Shown in pieces: positions 45,128 through 58,386 of a stretch of 64,000 nt of DNA. The notes beneath the pieces were generated by a model. It made no database searches. It saw nothing but the letters and a program-made list of their open reading frames with translations, and was not told the DNA's origin. Source of the DNA: Hemicordylus capensis (Eukaryota; Chordata; Lepidosauria; Squamata; Cordylidae); NCBI RefSeq assembly GCF_027244095.1, contig NC_069670.1, forward strand, positions 15,891,320 through 15,955,319, read 5' to 3'. Within the stretch, counting starts at the first letter, position 1. Every line of letters begins with the position of its first letter. A program made the translations under genes and the position numbers.

Positions 45128-46789
45128 ATTTTCTCGGTGTCCCATGCTGGCCCCGTCAGCTTGGAGACACCACTTTGTGCCTGTGGTTTTAATTAGCAAG
45201 CAGCCCAGAGCCATTTGGGAACTGCATCATGCCCCCAAATTACTTTAATGACTCTCAAAGGAGAGGTAAAATGTTAGCATTTTGACAGACCTGCACATTG
45301 TGGCTGGCACATTTCTGACACTTTGATCTTCTCCTTTGCATTCCTCAGCAAAAATGCATTTCCTTGTTTCCTTCTTCTGTGGCACTGACATCCAAAGGAG
45401 TTGGGGCCCTCTTCATTCTTCTCAAAAATGGCTGATCACAGGGGTTTGCATCCAGACTAGGTAACTCAATGGTACTATTCAGGAGTTACTCAAAAGGACA
45501 CCTTAATTTCCTTGGGATGTACGTTCACTAATTTAGTCAGTTTCAGTGAGTTCCAGTGAAATACCTGCTCTGTTTCATGTCCCAGATTCCATTTAGGATC
45601 ATAAGAACATACAAAGATCTGACCTAAGGCCCATCTCCCAGTTTCACACAGTGGCCCACCAGATACCTTGACAAGCCACACAACCAGGAGATGAAGGCCT
45701 TCCTCCTCTCCTTCTGGCCTCCCATACTTGGAGGCCTCCTGCCTCTGAGCCTGGATGTAGCCTCTGGGCTTGAAGACAAGTAGCCTTCAATAAGCCTGTC
45801 CCCCGTGAATTTGCCAAATCCTGCTTTAAAGCCATCAAAGCTGGCAACTATCTCTACATCCCATGGCAGAGAGTTCCACAGATTTCAGTTTATATTTGTG
45901 CATTATCTGGAATATTCACAGGCCACTTTCAACCAACCAAAGTTCTTGAAGTGGTTTCCATAGGGAGAAGAGGGAGAAGATGGATCCCTCTCCCAAAGGG
46001 CTCTCAACCAAGGCAGCGTTGGATGTTGTAAAAATCCCCGTTGTACAGAGAGGAGGAAGGAGGGAGGAAGTCCCGCCCTGCCACATCACTCACCTGCATG
46101 CCTTCCTGCTCACGCTTACAGTGGGGCTTGTCTGAAGAGAGCAGAGTCCTACCCATGATGGTGGGCACATCCATGAATGTGAGGGTGGATCGATCCAACC
46201 TCACCATCACAGCAGTGCCTATAATCACATAATCGCTTCCCTTTTCTGGCAAGCCCTTTCATAACCATGAGTGGCGTGGCGTGTGGATGATCGATGTAGC
46301 AGGGATGGGACCCCCTCCCCCTTCATTCTGCTGTGGGGCTTTTGGCTCCAGTGGGGCTTTTGGATAACATCTGAAGGAAGTTTAAGTAACTCTCCAAACG
46401 AAGCCCGCAAGAGGACCTGAAGAAGGTTTCCTATCCGCAAGGGGCTGACTATCTTAAAAAGAGACACAAGGGAAATAGCAGCGACAGCCACTGGTGGGAT
46501 GATGTCCAGGGCTGGGTAAGGACTCTTGCTCTCCCCCTGGGCAGTACAAGAGAGCCGCCATTTTGAAAAGGCACCCCTTAACCGAGCTAGCAGGAATCCC
46601 TGACCTTTGCCTGAGGGGTAAAGGTCATATATCATTGATGTCCCATCTCCTCACTCTACTTTGGAACCCAAAGAGTTCCCAATGTGGTTCCCAGAGCAAA
46701 AGCAGAGCCCCCAGGGCATGGGGCACACAGTCTAGAAAGTAACCCCAGGGATACAACCAGCAACAGCCAGTGGGAAGGAGGCTTTATTT

Positions 46790-47045
46790 GACTGAAGAGG
46801 AACAGTTGCTCTCCCTCTGCTCAGTACAAGAGAGCTGCCATTTTGAAAAGGAATATCATGGTGGGCTGAAGAGGGACAGTTGCTCTCCCCCTGCTCAGAA
46901 CCAGAGAGCTGCCATTTTGAAAAGGGATATCATGCTAGGCTGAAAAGGGACAGTTGCTCTCCCCCTGCTCAGTACAAGAGAGTTGCCATTTTGAAAGGGG
47001 ATATTACTGCTAGGCTGAAGAGGGACAGCTCCTCTGCTCCTTTAA
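46790..47045 (+). repeat. 72-bp tandem repeat, three copies plus a partial
   Basis: Same copy number as unit 1. Confidence 0.85.
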
Positions 47046-47904
47046 CAGGTGTCTTTTTGGCCCAGTTGGTGAAGGGGAGTCCCAAGATGCCCGGATGATG
47101 GTTTCCTGGCCCAAACAGGCTTACAATCCAAAAAAGAATCCAAAAGAAACCAAAGAAAACCATGAGCAACAACCACTGGGAGGGACCCTCTGATGGGCTG
47201 TAGAGGGACTCAACCCAAACATTTATCCCAACATTTCCAGCAAACCCTTTGAGGTTTTCCTCAAAGAACTCAAAATGGTTTTGAAGGGACGAAAATGAAT
47301 GTGTGTGGCGTAGGTTCTCTTGAATGAAGTAGAGGTGTTTTGCCTAAAACAAACCCTCTAAATTCAGCTCCTCTTTTCCCAGCCTGTAGGCAGCGAAAAT
47401 TTGGAGGAAATGTGTGAGATAATTCTCCAAGGGTTATCCTCAGTAAGGACCCTGAAATCCTCCTTTTTGACAATTCAGCTTCTTCTTGCCTGAAATTCTC
47501 TTCTGAATTTTACCTCAGAACCAGTTCAGTTCCAACCTCAGCATTATCTCTGACCTGTCCAGTCCCAGCAAGAAGACAAAAGATATCCTAAACTGCCCTG
47601 AGCTGCTGATGCAAGAACATCAAAGATTTTCATTCCCGCCCTCTGGGGATTCCCAATCCCTATTTCTCAACCTCAAATAAACTGAAGTGAGTTCAAGTCA
47701 GCAGATTTAAAAAGGAGAGATAGAAAAAATAAATGTGTGGAGAGGTGCTGGATAATTAGCATTGCATTTAGACAACTTAATTCATCACCACAGCTATGCA
47801 GATGCACAGTAATTTTGGGACATGAAAGGAAACTTGTCAACAGCCAAGTCTAAGGTTAGCTAGAATGATGGAGCATCCAAACCACAAGAGAAGCGGGGGA
47901 ACTG

Positions 47905-47986
47905 TATAAAAGCTCCACGTTCCCTCTGTCCTTCCATCAGCTTCATTCGACTCTCCTGTCTTCACTGCATCCTCTCAGAGAAGCCG
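47905..47986 (+). promoter_or_regulatory. TATA box and non-coding exon 1 of A3
   Basis: TATAAAA at 47905-47911, exon end GCCG at 47986, donor GTAAGT. The intron 47987-49062 ends CTTACAG, the form seen in B, where A1 and A2 have TTTTCCAG. Confidence 0.85.
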
Positions 47987-48281
47987 GTAAGTCCGTTTTC
48001 TTGGTGGTGTTTGGATAGAGTCTCGTTGACAAAGAGCTTGGTGGATCTTCCACCTTGAGTCTTCTGTTCTTCAGAATATGGAGTGGTTGACAGCTAGTCT
48101 AGGATTACTGTGCCACTGAATGCCAGGCACTGGGGAACTAAACCGGGAAGGGGCTATTTCCTCCGTGCCTGCCTTGTGGACTTCTCAATGCCAACATGCT
48201 GGACCACGGCTGGAAACAGGAAGCTGAACTGGATGGGTTTTAGTCTGATCCAGCAGTTCTCTTGTGTTTCTTCTCAGAAGA

Positions 48282-48730
48282 ATAATGGACACTGCCTTAT
48301 ATTGAGCCAGACCATTGGTCATTCCAGCTCAGGACTGAGGACTGAGTTAGACTGGCAGCAGCTCTCCAAGGTTTCTGGCATGGGTCATTCCCAGACCCAC
48401 CTGCAGATGCTGCCAGAGAACCTTCTGCATGCAAAGCAGATGCTCTGCCATGAAGTCTACACTGGATGGCACCGGTTCTCCAAGGTTTCAGGCGGGGATT
48501 TTCTCAGCCTCACCCGGTGGTGCTGCCAGGGATGGAAGCGTTCTGCATGCAAAGCAGCTGTTACACCACTGATCTACAGACCCATCCTCTTGCTCAGGGC
48601 TGCTCAACTTGGGTCCTCCTGCAGATGTTGGCCTACAACTCCCATAATTCCTGGCTGTAGACCACTGTGGTTGGGGATTCTGGGAGCTATATTCCAAAAA
48701 CAGTGGGAGGGCCAAAGTTGAGCAGCCCTG
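48282..48730. mobile_element. SINE fragments and hAT-like MITE in the A3 intron
   Basis: SINE fragments at about 48282-48590 (-) and the 136-bp MITE at 48595-48730. Confidence 0.75.
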
Positions 48731-49084
48731 CCCAAGCTCTTCACTTGGTGGATATATATGAGAGGAGTGTGTAGTGGTCAGAGGCCTGAATATGAGCAAG
48801 GGTGGAATCCTTGCTTGTGAAGACAATGCCACCAGAATTTGGCCAATCTAGCTTTGAAATTCCACAGGCTTTGGAGGTGGGAAAACCTTCTTAATGCATG
48901 CAAGCCAGAGGAAATGAAATGAAATGAAATTCTGAAAACCTCACCAGGTTTCACTGGTGGCATCTTGGCTCCTGCGATGGTCCGAGCAAAGTAACAAGAT
49001 CCACGACTGAGGCAGAGAGTATGAGTTCATTTCTGATGCCTTCTGTTCTGCGAATCTTACAGACTCACCTCCATCTTTCCAGCC

Positions 49085-49576
49085 ATGGTTTTTAACTGCG
49101 GACCATCCTGCACCGTCCCATCCTGTGCTTCTACCCCAGTGGTCGGTTTCGGCTCTGCAGGGAATGGCTTAGGCTATGGCCTTGGTGGTCTTGGCTCTGG
49201 CTATGGCCTTGGTGGCCTTGGCTACGGAGGTCTGGGCTCTGGCTATGGAGCCGTCCAAACTTCTGGCAACCTGGGCACCCTGGCCGGAGTCATCCCTTCC
49301 CCCTTCAGCCAGATCAACCCAGCAGAGGTCGTGTTCCGGCAACCCCCCTTTCTCGTGACCCTCCCAGGACCCATCCTGTCCGCTAGCTGCGAGCCCGTCT
49401 CCGTGGGAGGCATCACTCCCTGTGCCGTTGGGGGTTCCGGGATTGTAGGATCCGGTCTCTATGGTGGCCTAGGTTCTGGCTTTGGTTACGGAGCCCTTGG
49501 AAGGGGGGGTGGATATTTCAGAAGGAGGTCTCTCCTGGGGTGCCGTGGGAGCGCCTGTGGGAACATCTGCATATAA
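49085..49576 (+). CDS. Glycine-rich corneous beta-protein (beta-keratin), mosaic gene A3
   Basis: 163 residues at the A position, but the middle is B-like. The start MVFNCGPSCTVPSC has the extra Phe of B. GVIPSPFSQI and the QPPFLVTLPG core follow B (GVIPSPFNQI, PPPFLVTIPG) and not A (GVYPSCINQL). The cysteine at that place in A is therefore Phe here. The short repeat domain (about 22-55) is also B-sized. The last part, YFRRRSLLGCRGSACGNICI, and the 3' UTR are A-type. An extra Cys 153 replaces Arg. Unlike B it has TTA (Leu 29), so it is open throughout. Some core residues (INPAEVVFRQ) match neither A nor B in this window, so the donor may be another paralog. Confidence 0.92.
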   Translation: MVFNCGPSCTVPSCASTPVVGFGSAGNGLGYGLGGLGSGYGLGGLGYGGLGSGYGAVQTSGNLGTLAGVIPSPFSQINPAEVVFRQPPFLVTLPGPILSASCEPVSVGGITPCAVGGSGIVGSGLYGGLGSGFGYGALGRGGGYFRRRSLLGCRGSACGNICI

Positions 49577-49879
49577 ACCTCTTAATGCTGAAAAGAAGAT
49601 CCCAATGAAAGCAGAAATGACCAGGAACGGACAGCCACCATCGAGTTCTGTGATGGAGCATCTAGACCCGGAGTGAGAAGAGCCATGAGGTTTCGGGACC
49701 ATCCTCCCAGCCTCCAGCTCCTGTATTAACGTCCGCTACCCCTCTCTTGCCCCCCTTTCCGCTTTGTTTCCTGAATGTCTCCTTTCCAAGACGGAGCCCC
49801 ACTCTCTTCTTGAGCTTGCCTGTATCATTTTCACAACCTTCATCTCCTACAATTGTTCCCTCCACTCCTTTTCAATAAA
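49577..49879 (+). terminator. 3' UTR and poly(A) signal of A3
   Basis: AATAAA at 49874-49879. A-type UTR. Confidence 0.85.
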
Positions 49880-51686
49880 ATCCATGCTGCACTCTAACAC
49901 GACTCTCTTGGTCTGCTTGAAACCCCCCGGCCCAATTTATGACCGTGTGGTGGGGGCTGTCTCCAGATCTCAGGGAGGGCTTTGGACTGAGAACACAGAA
50001 CCACAGGTCGGAGGGCTCAGAGGCAAGTGTGGAGAGGAAGGGCACACAAGCTGAGGAGAGGACTTCTCCACCTCTATTCACTATCCCACTTCCAGGTGGA
50101 GAAATGGAGACTCATTGGGGTGATGTGTCCACCCCACGTGTGTGTGTGTGGGGAGGGGTGAATGTGTGTTGGGGGTTAAATGGGGCATAAGATGGGGTAG
50201 CAGCTAGCTTGCCCCCTTCCCACACAATGCCCCTGTAAACATCTTTAGGTGGCAGAATTCCAGATTATACTGGTCACAGGGAGGGAGGGAGGGAGGGAGG
50301 GAGTCCCCCTGCATCAGAACTCCTCTGTCTGAAGTAAACAAAGTAAAAAATAATTCTGCACATGCCCAGCGACAACTTCACCCATAAGAGGTTTTCTTTA
50401 AGGTTTATTTCCCTTTGCAGGGAAACAACTCTGCACATGTTCAGAGGCACTCAGTCTCAGGTGACAAGACGACAGGTTTATAAGCAGAAGGCGGCATCTC
50501 TAAACTCCAGGGAGAAGATGAACAAAACCACTTCAAAATGAATGCTGATGCGGGAAACCACCTTTTCTTGACTTTGTTCCTTCTTACGGCAGCAAATAGC
50601 CTGGATCCGTGGGTTTTAATTAAGCAGAAGCTCTCGCGTTAGCCCAAACTGGCTACTGTTCCTGTTCCTCAGAAGACTGAGTTCACTCAAATCCTCAGGT
50701 CAGGGCAGTTTTTAAATTAATTAAAACAGAATTACAATGCTAAACAATATAGATCCAGACACAAACAGCAAAACAAATTGCAGGCAGGAGTCTCTCCTAA
50801 CCCTACCTAGAGATGCTGCCAGGGACTGAACCTGGAATTCCCAGCATGCAAAGCAGATGTTCTTCCACTGAGCTATGGCTCCACACCCCGTGAAAGCCTG
50901 CTTGACTGCTAGGAGGGCCCAACGGGAGATAGTACCAAGAGCCTCACTGGGTTATGCCCTTATGAAAGCTTTTAAATTGATACCCCTGAAGGGTCATGAG
51001 CTGTCATTTGGCATGGCTGTGGTGGGAGGTGGGGAATGGTGGCAGAGACCCACACATGATGCAACAGAACACCATACTGCTACCCCACTGGTGGAACCAC
51101 AGTGAAATGTCCATAAGCATCAGTGTTATTTGACCAGTGGGGGATGTCTCATTTCACCTGTGGACTGTTGGAAGTCTAAAATCTTTGCCCGTTGCATGTC
51201 TGCCTCCTATACATCTCCAAAGGGGACCTGGGACTTTCTGGGGAAGAGGAGATATCAGCTAGCAACAATAGTGTCATCTTCTCCCAGTGCAAATGGATGT
51301 CTCATTCCAAGCACTCCCAAGAGATCCCCAGCTATAAGGAGACCACCTTCTAACCAATGGTCCCACTGATGAAACATCACCCCCTTGGTCTGGGCTGTCC
51401 GCCAGCAACCTGCCTAGCCAAGAGATGCTTATCTTTGGAAGCTGTAACACTTTACTGGCTGCTTGCTTTGTTTCCCCTCTCCTCACTGTGAATGGTCACT
51501 AACTTCTCCTGTCTCTGCTGCTTACCCTGTGAAGGTCTGTATCCTTTTTCTCTCCCCCAGAGAGAGCTGGTTTTGTTAAAAAGGCAGGTGGCACCCACTC
51601 CCCAGTACTCATTCTAGTAAGCCACAACACATTATCATGAAATTTATTCTCAGAACCACATTTCTACAAAAATGATTGCAGAAAGA

Positions 51687-51689
<3 letters not shown>

Positions 51690-51736
<47 letters not shown>
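51690..51736 (+). repeat. (GT)n microsatellite
   Basis: Counterpart of 7467-7513. Confidence 0.95.
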
Positions 51737-51740
<4 letters not shown>

Positions 51741-52091
51741 TCATGGTGGAGAGGTGGAGATGAATCTGAAACACAATATTGCATTATTGTGAGTTGTAGG
51801 TATCACAGAGCAAAAAGGAAGTATTACATTCAGAGTGGTGTTCTTGACAGTTTCGGAAGAAAGCTAAGGTTCCCTTGGCAAGTATCCTCTTTCCCAGAAT
51901 AGCCAACCTTCAGGAAACCCACAAGAAGGGTGTTGAAGGCAGTAGCGATCCCTTGCTATTTGCCCATTCCCTACACAGCAACTTCTGCTCAGAGGTAGAC
52001 TACCCCTGTGGCAGGAGGTTTCATTTATCTGCCACAGGTAACCATTCCTAGACTCCCCCTCCATAGAAAAGTCTTGCTGTGTTGGTCTTAC

Positions 52092-52171
52092 CTGCTGCTC
52101 CTCTGAGAAGAAGTCGAGAGGGAGAGTTTGTCAGGGGAAGTTGTAGAGAGCTCTCTCAGAGCACTTTTATA
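52092..52171 (-). pseudogene. Orphan promoter and exon 1, remnant D3
   Basis: TATAAAA on the minus strand (52165-52171) in the context AAAATGGTATAAAAG, the same 15 bases as around the C TATA boxes. Exon end GCAG at 52092 with GTAAGA. No matching coding exon lies between here and the A3 poly(A) signal. Confidence 0.78.
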
Positions 52172-52790
52172 CCATTTTGGCCCAAAACGGTAGTAGTTAC
52201 AAGACACCCCCATGATGCCTGAGGGATGAATCAGCCTGCCAAGACATTTTTGTCAATTCATCATAACACCAGTTAACTTTATTGTGCAGCCTGCCAGGAA
52301 CATAATCAACATCTCATGCTACAACTTAATACCTCATGGGTGTATCCAGCCCTCTTTTCCTCTTCATCTCCATGATCTCTTTTACTCTTACTGTTTCCTG
52401 GAATGATTTAGATATTCATCAAACACAAGGCTGCACAATTTTGGCATGCCCGCTCTTTGTTGGACTACAACTCCCATCATTCCTGATGATTGGCCACTGT
52501 GGTGTGGATGATGGCTGTTGTAGTCCAACAAGCACTGGAGGGCATATAATGCCCCCCATGTTCAGTGGCAGTCCAAGACCTTTGCTGCAGCATTCCCGGT
52601 AACCGGGATTTCCAAATGTTCTGGCCTACAGCTGCCATCATTCCCAGCCCAAGCACACTGCCCCTGGGAATGATGGGAGTTGTAGTCCACAGCATTGGGG
52701 AGTCCTTGGTACAGGGAACACTGCTAGTCATCCATCCAATGCAGAAAAGGTGAACCCTGCTCAGCAGAGAGGACAATTCATGCTCATTTC

Positions 52791-53565
52791 TAGGGATCTG
52801 CGAATCGATTCGGGTACAAAACGATTTGTACCCGAATCTACCTGTTTGTGGTGATTTGTGGACAAAACAAATTGGCCCTGTGCTAGCTGGCCAGATTTGG
52901 GTTAAAAACACCACCCAGATTTCGGACCCGAAAGATTTGTCGATTCAGACCTCCATTTTGTGGCGATCCCTCTTGCTGTCTCCATTTTGTGTCAGGTAAT
53001 TCGTTTTTAAAATCCCACCCTCACAAGCTTCAGATTGGTGACTTACAGTGTGCAACAACCGCCTGGCGATTCCCCCCCTGATTTCAGATTGGCTCGTTTC
53101 CATTCAAATCTTGTGTTGCCAGGGGTGACTGACCCCATATTGGCTAGGGGAAGAGTCAAAGAAGGGACAAGGGTTTGAAGGAGGGGTTTTAAAATGTATT
53201 TAAGGAGGCAGGCAGCCACCATTCTGCCTTTCGGACTCATGGAAGGAGAGAGAGAGAGAAAGAGAGAGCCAGAGGAGCTGGGCTTGGCTTTGCCTGCCTG
53301 CTGCCTGGAGTGGATTCGATGCTTTTAGTTCCTGCTTTTCAGATTGAGGAAAAGAGAAGAGAATTTTTTTTTCACCCCCTTGCTGCTGCTGAGAGAATCA
53401 CTGCCTGCGCCTGCTGTCTGTGCAAATCGATTCGGGTGCAAACTGATGTGTACCTGAATCCATCTGTTTTGGGAAGTTTGTGGAGAAAACAAATAACCTC
53501 TGTACTAGCTGGCCAAATTGGATGATTCAATTTGAGTACAAATTGAATTGAAAAAACCGATCCTA
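52791..53565. mobile_element. hAT-like non-autonomous element, 775 bp
   Basis: Third copy, same length and same 8-bp flanks. Confidence 0.75.
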
Positions 53566-54365
53566 CTCATTACCACAAGGACTGCTATGCTACACCTGAA
53601 GCAGGGCACAAAATGGCATCCCCCTCATATATGCATCCTCTTCCCCTTTTCTTTCATAGGAACATAGGAAGCTGCTTTATACTGAGTCAGACGACTGGTC
53701 CATCTAGCTCAGTAAATCCATATTGCTCATTATTGCCTAAACAGACTGTCCCTATCTTGAGGATTATACAAAACAAACAAACAAACAAACAAACAAAACC
53801 CCAAATAGAAACTCATAATCAAGAAATATGGATAAATTGGATCCTATGATACCACAATTTATTCAGTTAGAAACATTAAATAATGTCACTATCAGGATAC
53901 TGATCCCAATCACAAATAAAATACCTATCAAATAGATGCACTCAAAAGCCATATATAAATACATAAACAAAGATTCTTTGAAATAAAGTGCCACCAAGTG
54001 TTGAAAGATATTTGAATGCTATCACAGAACCTTCACGGAAACCTTCTTGCTCGTTGAGAAACCATAGGGAAAGTGAGCTATGCCTTCCTGCCCTGGATGG
54101 TGTGCTTCCTGGAAGCATCTGATTGGCCGCTGTGGAAAGGAAGATGCTAGACAAGAAACGGAGCTTTGATTCAAAGATGGAGCTTTGGCTTTGATTCAAA
54201 GATGGAGCTTTGGCTTGATTCAAAGGATCTTCATATGCTCCCCATAAAGCAGGGCTACACAACTTTGGCCATCCTGCCATTGTTGGAAGACAATTCCCAT
54301 GATTCCCTTCCACAGTGGCCACTTGACTCCCTTAAGACAGTCACAACCCCTTCTGCTTCTGTGGG

Positions 54366-54599
54366 GGTAAAGTGTGCCATCAAATCAATTTCGACTCCTG
54401 GCATCCACAAAGCCCTGTGGTTTTCTTTGGAAGAATACAGGAGGGTTTTACCATTGCCTCCTCCTGCGCAGTATGAGATGATGCCTTGCAGCATTTATCT
54501 ATATTGCTGCTGCCCAATATAGGAGCAGCAGGGATTCCAAACGGCAACCTTCTGCTTGTTACTCAAGCATGTCCCTGCTGCCCCACTTAAGGTGGCTGG
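54366..54599 (-). mobile_element. Sauria SINE
   Basis: Counterpart of 10054-10287. Confidence 0.85.
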
Positions 54600-54668
54600 T
54601 GTCTAAAACCTTCACCGTGCTCAGGGAACACAAGGGCACCAGGAATATACTGCAACATTTGTTGTGGG

Positions 54669-54670
<2 letters not shown>

Positions 54671-54718
<48 letters not shown>
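54671..54718 (+). repeat. (GT)n microsatellite
   Basis: Long form shared with unit 2. Confidence 0.9.
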
Positions 54719-54720
<2 letters not shown>

Positions 54721-55159
54721 AAGTGTGAGAATGGGAATTTGGTTTATTCCTCTGCAGGTATTTACTCATCTCTGGAATTTCTGGCTTGATGATTCATTCT
54801 CTTATTTGCATCTCAAAGACACCACATTTTGTGTGCCCTGAAGTTTTACCCTGTACAAATATTTGCTGTTCAGATGCTTTGTTGTTGTCAAGCTAATTTT
54901 AAAAGATCAGAGCCCAGATTAAGAGAAGTAATGCTCTTAATTACCATACAAGCTAGAAACTGGTCCTACCCTCAACCTTGAACGGATCGCACTGATTTCC
55001 AAAAACAGCCCATCAGCAGCCCTGGATGATGACTATACAGACAACAAGACCCAGAGGGGGGAAATGACACTATTGCAGCCCAATCATTCTCTCTGACAGC
55101 TTAGCAGTCAATGGCATCTTTTTGCTAATGGCCCCTAGTTCTTTCAGGTCAGGAGTAGG

Positions 55160-55632
55160 TGGTGGGGCTGTGCCATGATGAGAGAGCAACCTTCTGTTGC
55201 CCACAGAAGGTCCCAGTTTCAATTTCCGGGTATGACTGGGAAAGACTCCTGCCTGAAACTTTGGTGAAATCACTACCAATCAATATAGAAAATCCAGAGC
55301 TAGATGGACCAATGATCCAGCTAGCTCAGCTTTCAGTAAAAGACAGATTCTCATAAGGGGATGGGGCTGTAGCTCAGTGAAAGAGAATCTGATTTGCATG
55401 CAGAAGGTCCTAGGTTCAGTTCCTGCTGTCTCCTGGTAGGACTGGGAAAGACTCCTGGAGAAGACACTACTAGTCAGATTAGATAATGCTGAGCTAGAAT
55501 GATCCATCCAGCTCAGCCTTCAGTAGAAGACAAATTCTCATGAGGGGGTGGGGCTGTAGATCAGTGAAAGAGAATCTGCTTTGCATGCAGAAGTTCCCCA
55601 GTTCAATCCCTGGCAGCTCCCCCCCTGCTAAG
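55160..55632 (+). mobile_element. Head-to-tail SINE array
   Basis: Counterpart of 10828-11300. Confidence 0.8.
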
Positions 55633-56945
55633 CAGAAGAGAGATGCCATTTTAAGAACGTGCCCCCTGGCCCACTGGGGATTCTCATACTGGGTGTCAGA
55701 AGAAGACCTGAAGATGGATCTCTGTCCCAAAGACCTCCTAATCTGAAGAGAAACTCAAGGGAAACACCAAGAATATCCACTGAGGGCAAGGATGCCAGGC
55801 TGGGCTGAAGAGGGACAGTTGCTCTCCCCCTTACTAAGCGGAAGAGACTTACCCCCTCATTTATTTATTTATTTATTTTAATTATTTAATATTTATTTTT
55901 AAGCGTCTCTTGCTTTTAACCATGGGGATTGGGGAAATACTCACCTCCTTTAGTTGAGGGGTATGACTAGGAGCCCAGATGCGCAGAAACCCATTTTCTT
56001 TGGGGGCAGATAATTGCACCCGGAGCGAAATAAAGTGATGAATGAGGTACTGCAAGCTGGGACAGAAGGCCTGATGGGATAATGCACCCTTTGGGGTCCG
56101 AGCCCATTTCTTGTTTCTGTGCAGGTTGACCATTTGGGAGGCAGGAAACCCAAATGCTTGACACCCAGCAGGAAGTGGAAAACATCAAAGCGTCAGCTTG
56201 GCCACAAATTGCTTGTCTCCTCACACCATTGAGCACTGCTGACTTCATGATCTGCCTGTTAAGAATTAGGCTATTCTGCTAACAACCTGCATTAAGGATT
56301 CTGTCCTCTATTACACCCACATCCTCGGAGCATCAAAGCTACCTTGCATGTATCCCCTTGAGGAGCTTAGAATCTTTTACCCAGGTGGCTGTCTAAGCCC
56401 AAGGGGACCACCTCCCATATGATATCGCTGTTCCCATCTGGCAGCAGTCACAGTTCCTTCATTAAAATAAATAAATTTAAATTCCGACTTCATATTGTGC
56501 AACTCTTTGATTTCCCTACCGAGGACTGTCACATGAGACTAAAGCTCCGTTAGCACATCGGCCTGGAAGGCACACAGGAAGATGATTTTCTTCAGACATC
56601 TGCTCAAGTGTGTTAATAACAGGGTGGGAGGTGCATTTGTTTCAAGGGTGAAGCGAAACCCAGCCAAATAGAGCCCACTTAGCTTTAATTTATCAGGAAA
56701 GAGATGGAGACTTTAACCAATAGTGGCAGAGGGATGAGGATGGAGCTCAGTGTGGGTTTTAAGGGTCAAAGTTCAGTGGAAGCATGTCTGCTTTTTATGC
56801 AGGATGTCACATTTTCAATCCCTGACATCTCCACGTCAATACTTTATAGAAGAATGATCGTAGCTCGGTGGGAAACCATCCACTTTAGATGCAGGCATTT
56901 CCAGGTCAATCCCCAACATCTCCAGGTCAATACAATTCAGGTTGA

Positions 56946-57564
56946 AAGCACACCGCTCAGTGGTAGAACATCTGCTTTGCATGCAAGAGGCCCCAGATTC
57001 CATCCCTGGCACTCAGCATTTCCAGGTAGGACTGGGAAAGATGCCTGCCTGAAACCTTGGAGAGCTGCTACCAGTCAGTGTAGACCAGGTCTGCTCCACT
57101 CTGACCGTCCTTTAGACGTTAGCCTTCAACTCCCAGAATCCCTTCATATTGGTCATTGTGGCTGGGGTTTATGGGAGTTGTAGTCCAAGCACACCTGGAG
57201 GGCCGAAGCTGATCAACCCTCGTGTAGACAATACTGAGTGAGGTGGACCAATGACTTAACTCAGTATAAGGCTGCTTCCTGTGCACCTGTCCTATTCATT
57301 TGGGGGGATGGGGCCAAAGTTTAGTGGGAGAGCTTCTAGTTTGTATGTAGAAGGCGCTGGGTTCACAGTAGGGATGTGCAAACGTGTTCAACATCAAAGC
57401 AGTTCATGACGTCAAAACATGTTCAACGTCGACCCCGGACCAGACCACCACCCCAGCCCACTTGCGTACTGGCCCAGTCCGATTCGAACCAAATCAGACC
57501 AGCTGGTTCCATGCACACCCTTAGTTCACAGGTCTGACCATTAATGGCAGCTTCCTGTGTTCCT
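56946..57564. mobile_element. SINEs split by two hAT-like MITEs
   Basis: MITEs at 57086-57221 and 57369-57523 with intact 8-bp target duplications. Confidence 0.85.
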
Positions 57565-58305
57565 ATTTTCTTCTTCTCTTTTAGAATACCTTTCATTTCT
57601 TTTCTTTGGTTTTTAGAAAGAAAGAAATATCTACTGCCATCACCACCCAAATATAATCTGGTGCCCCTTAATGAACTGGGTACCTCCAAATGGATCCAGA
57701 AATCTAATGTTCCAATACCTGAATCCTCCTGAAATGTATAAACCTATATGGGAAAAACAAAGAGAGGCCTGAAGTGGTTTTTTAAAATATGAACACTGGC
57801 TAAACGTTTATATGCAATTTATCTGTATCCCACACAAAGTCCAATAGGGCCGCCCACCAAAAAAAGAGAAAACCGCCTTCTGTGACTGGTGCTCCTCAAC
57901 AACTGTCCAGAAGGCCTTGCCTTATGTTCTGTTGCTATGGAAACAGCTGCATAGTAGGTCCTTGTCATGATCAAAACTGGAACCATTCCTTTTGCGAACC
58001 ACCACCACCCCTTGCAAACAGCTTCACCCATTCCATATTTACTTAGAGGGAAATCTGTATTTAGTAGGGCTTACTTCCAAGACGGCATTCCAAAATGTAT
58101 AGCGTTAAGGAACATTCCGGGAAGAAGGAAGGCAATCTGGGTGTTTCCACTTCATTAGCTGATGCCAGCATAATTTTGTTTTTTGCTCTGAAATCTTTGG
58201 GGTAATTAGAGTAATCTTGGATGTGATGAAACCAGCCGATTTTGATAATTAAGATCATGAGTGCAAAAGGGTGTCTCTCAGCCATTAAGGACACCGTGAG
58301 CAGAG

Positions 58306-58386
58306 TATAAAAGCCTCCGTCTCTCCACAATCAACCATCAACTTATCTCTTGCCTTCTCTTGCCTTCCTACTCCTTCGAGGAACAG
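58306..58386 (+). promoter_or_regulatory. TATA box and non-coding exon 1 of B3
   Basis: TATAAAA at 58306-58312, donor GTAAGC after 58386. The intron 58387-59462 ends CTTACAG. Confidence 0.82.
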
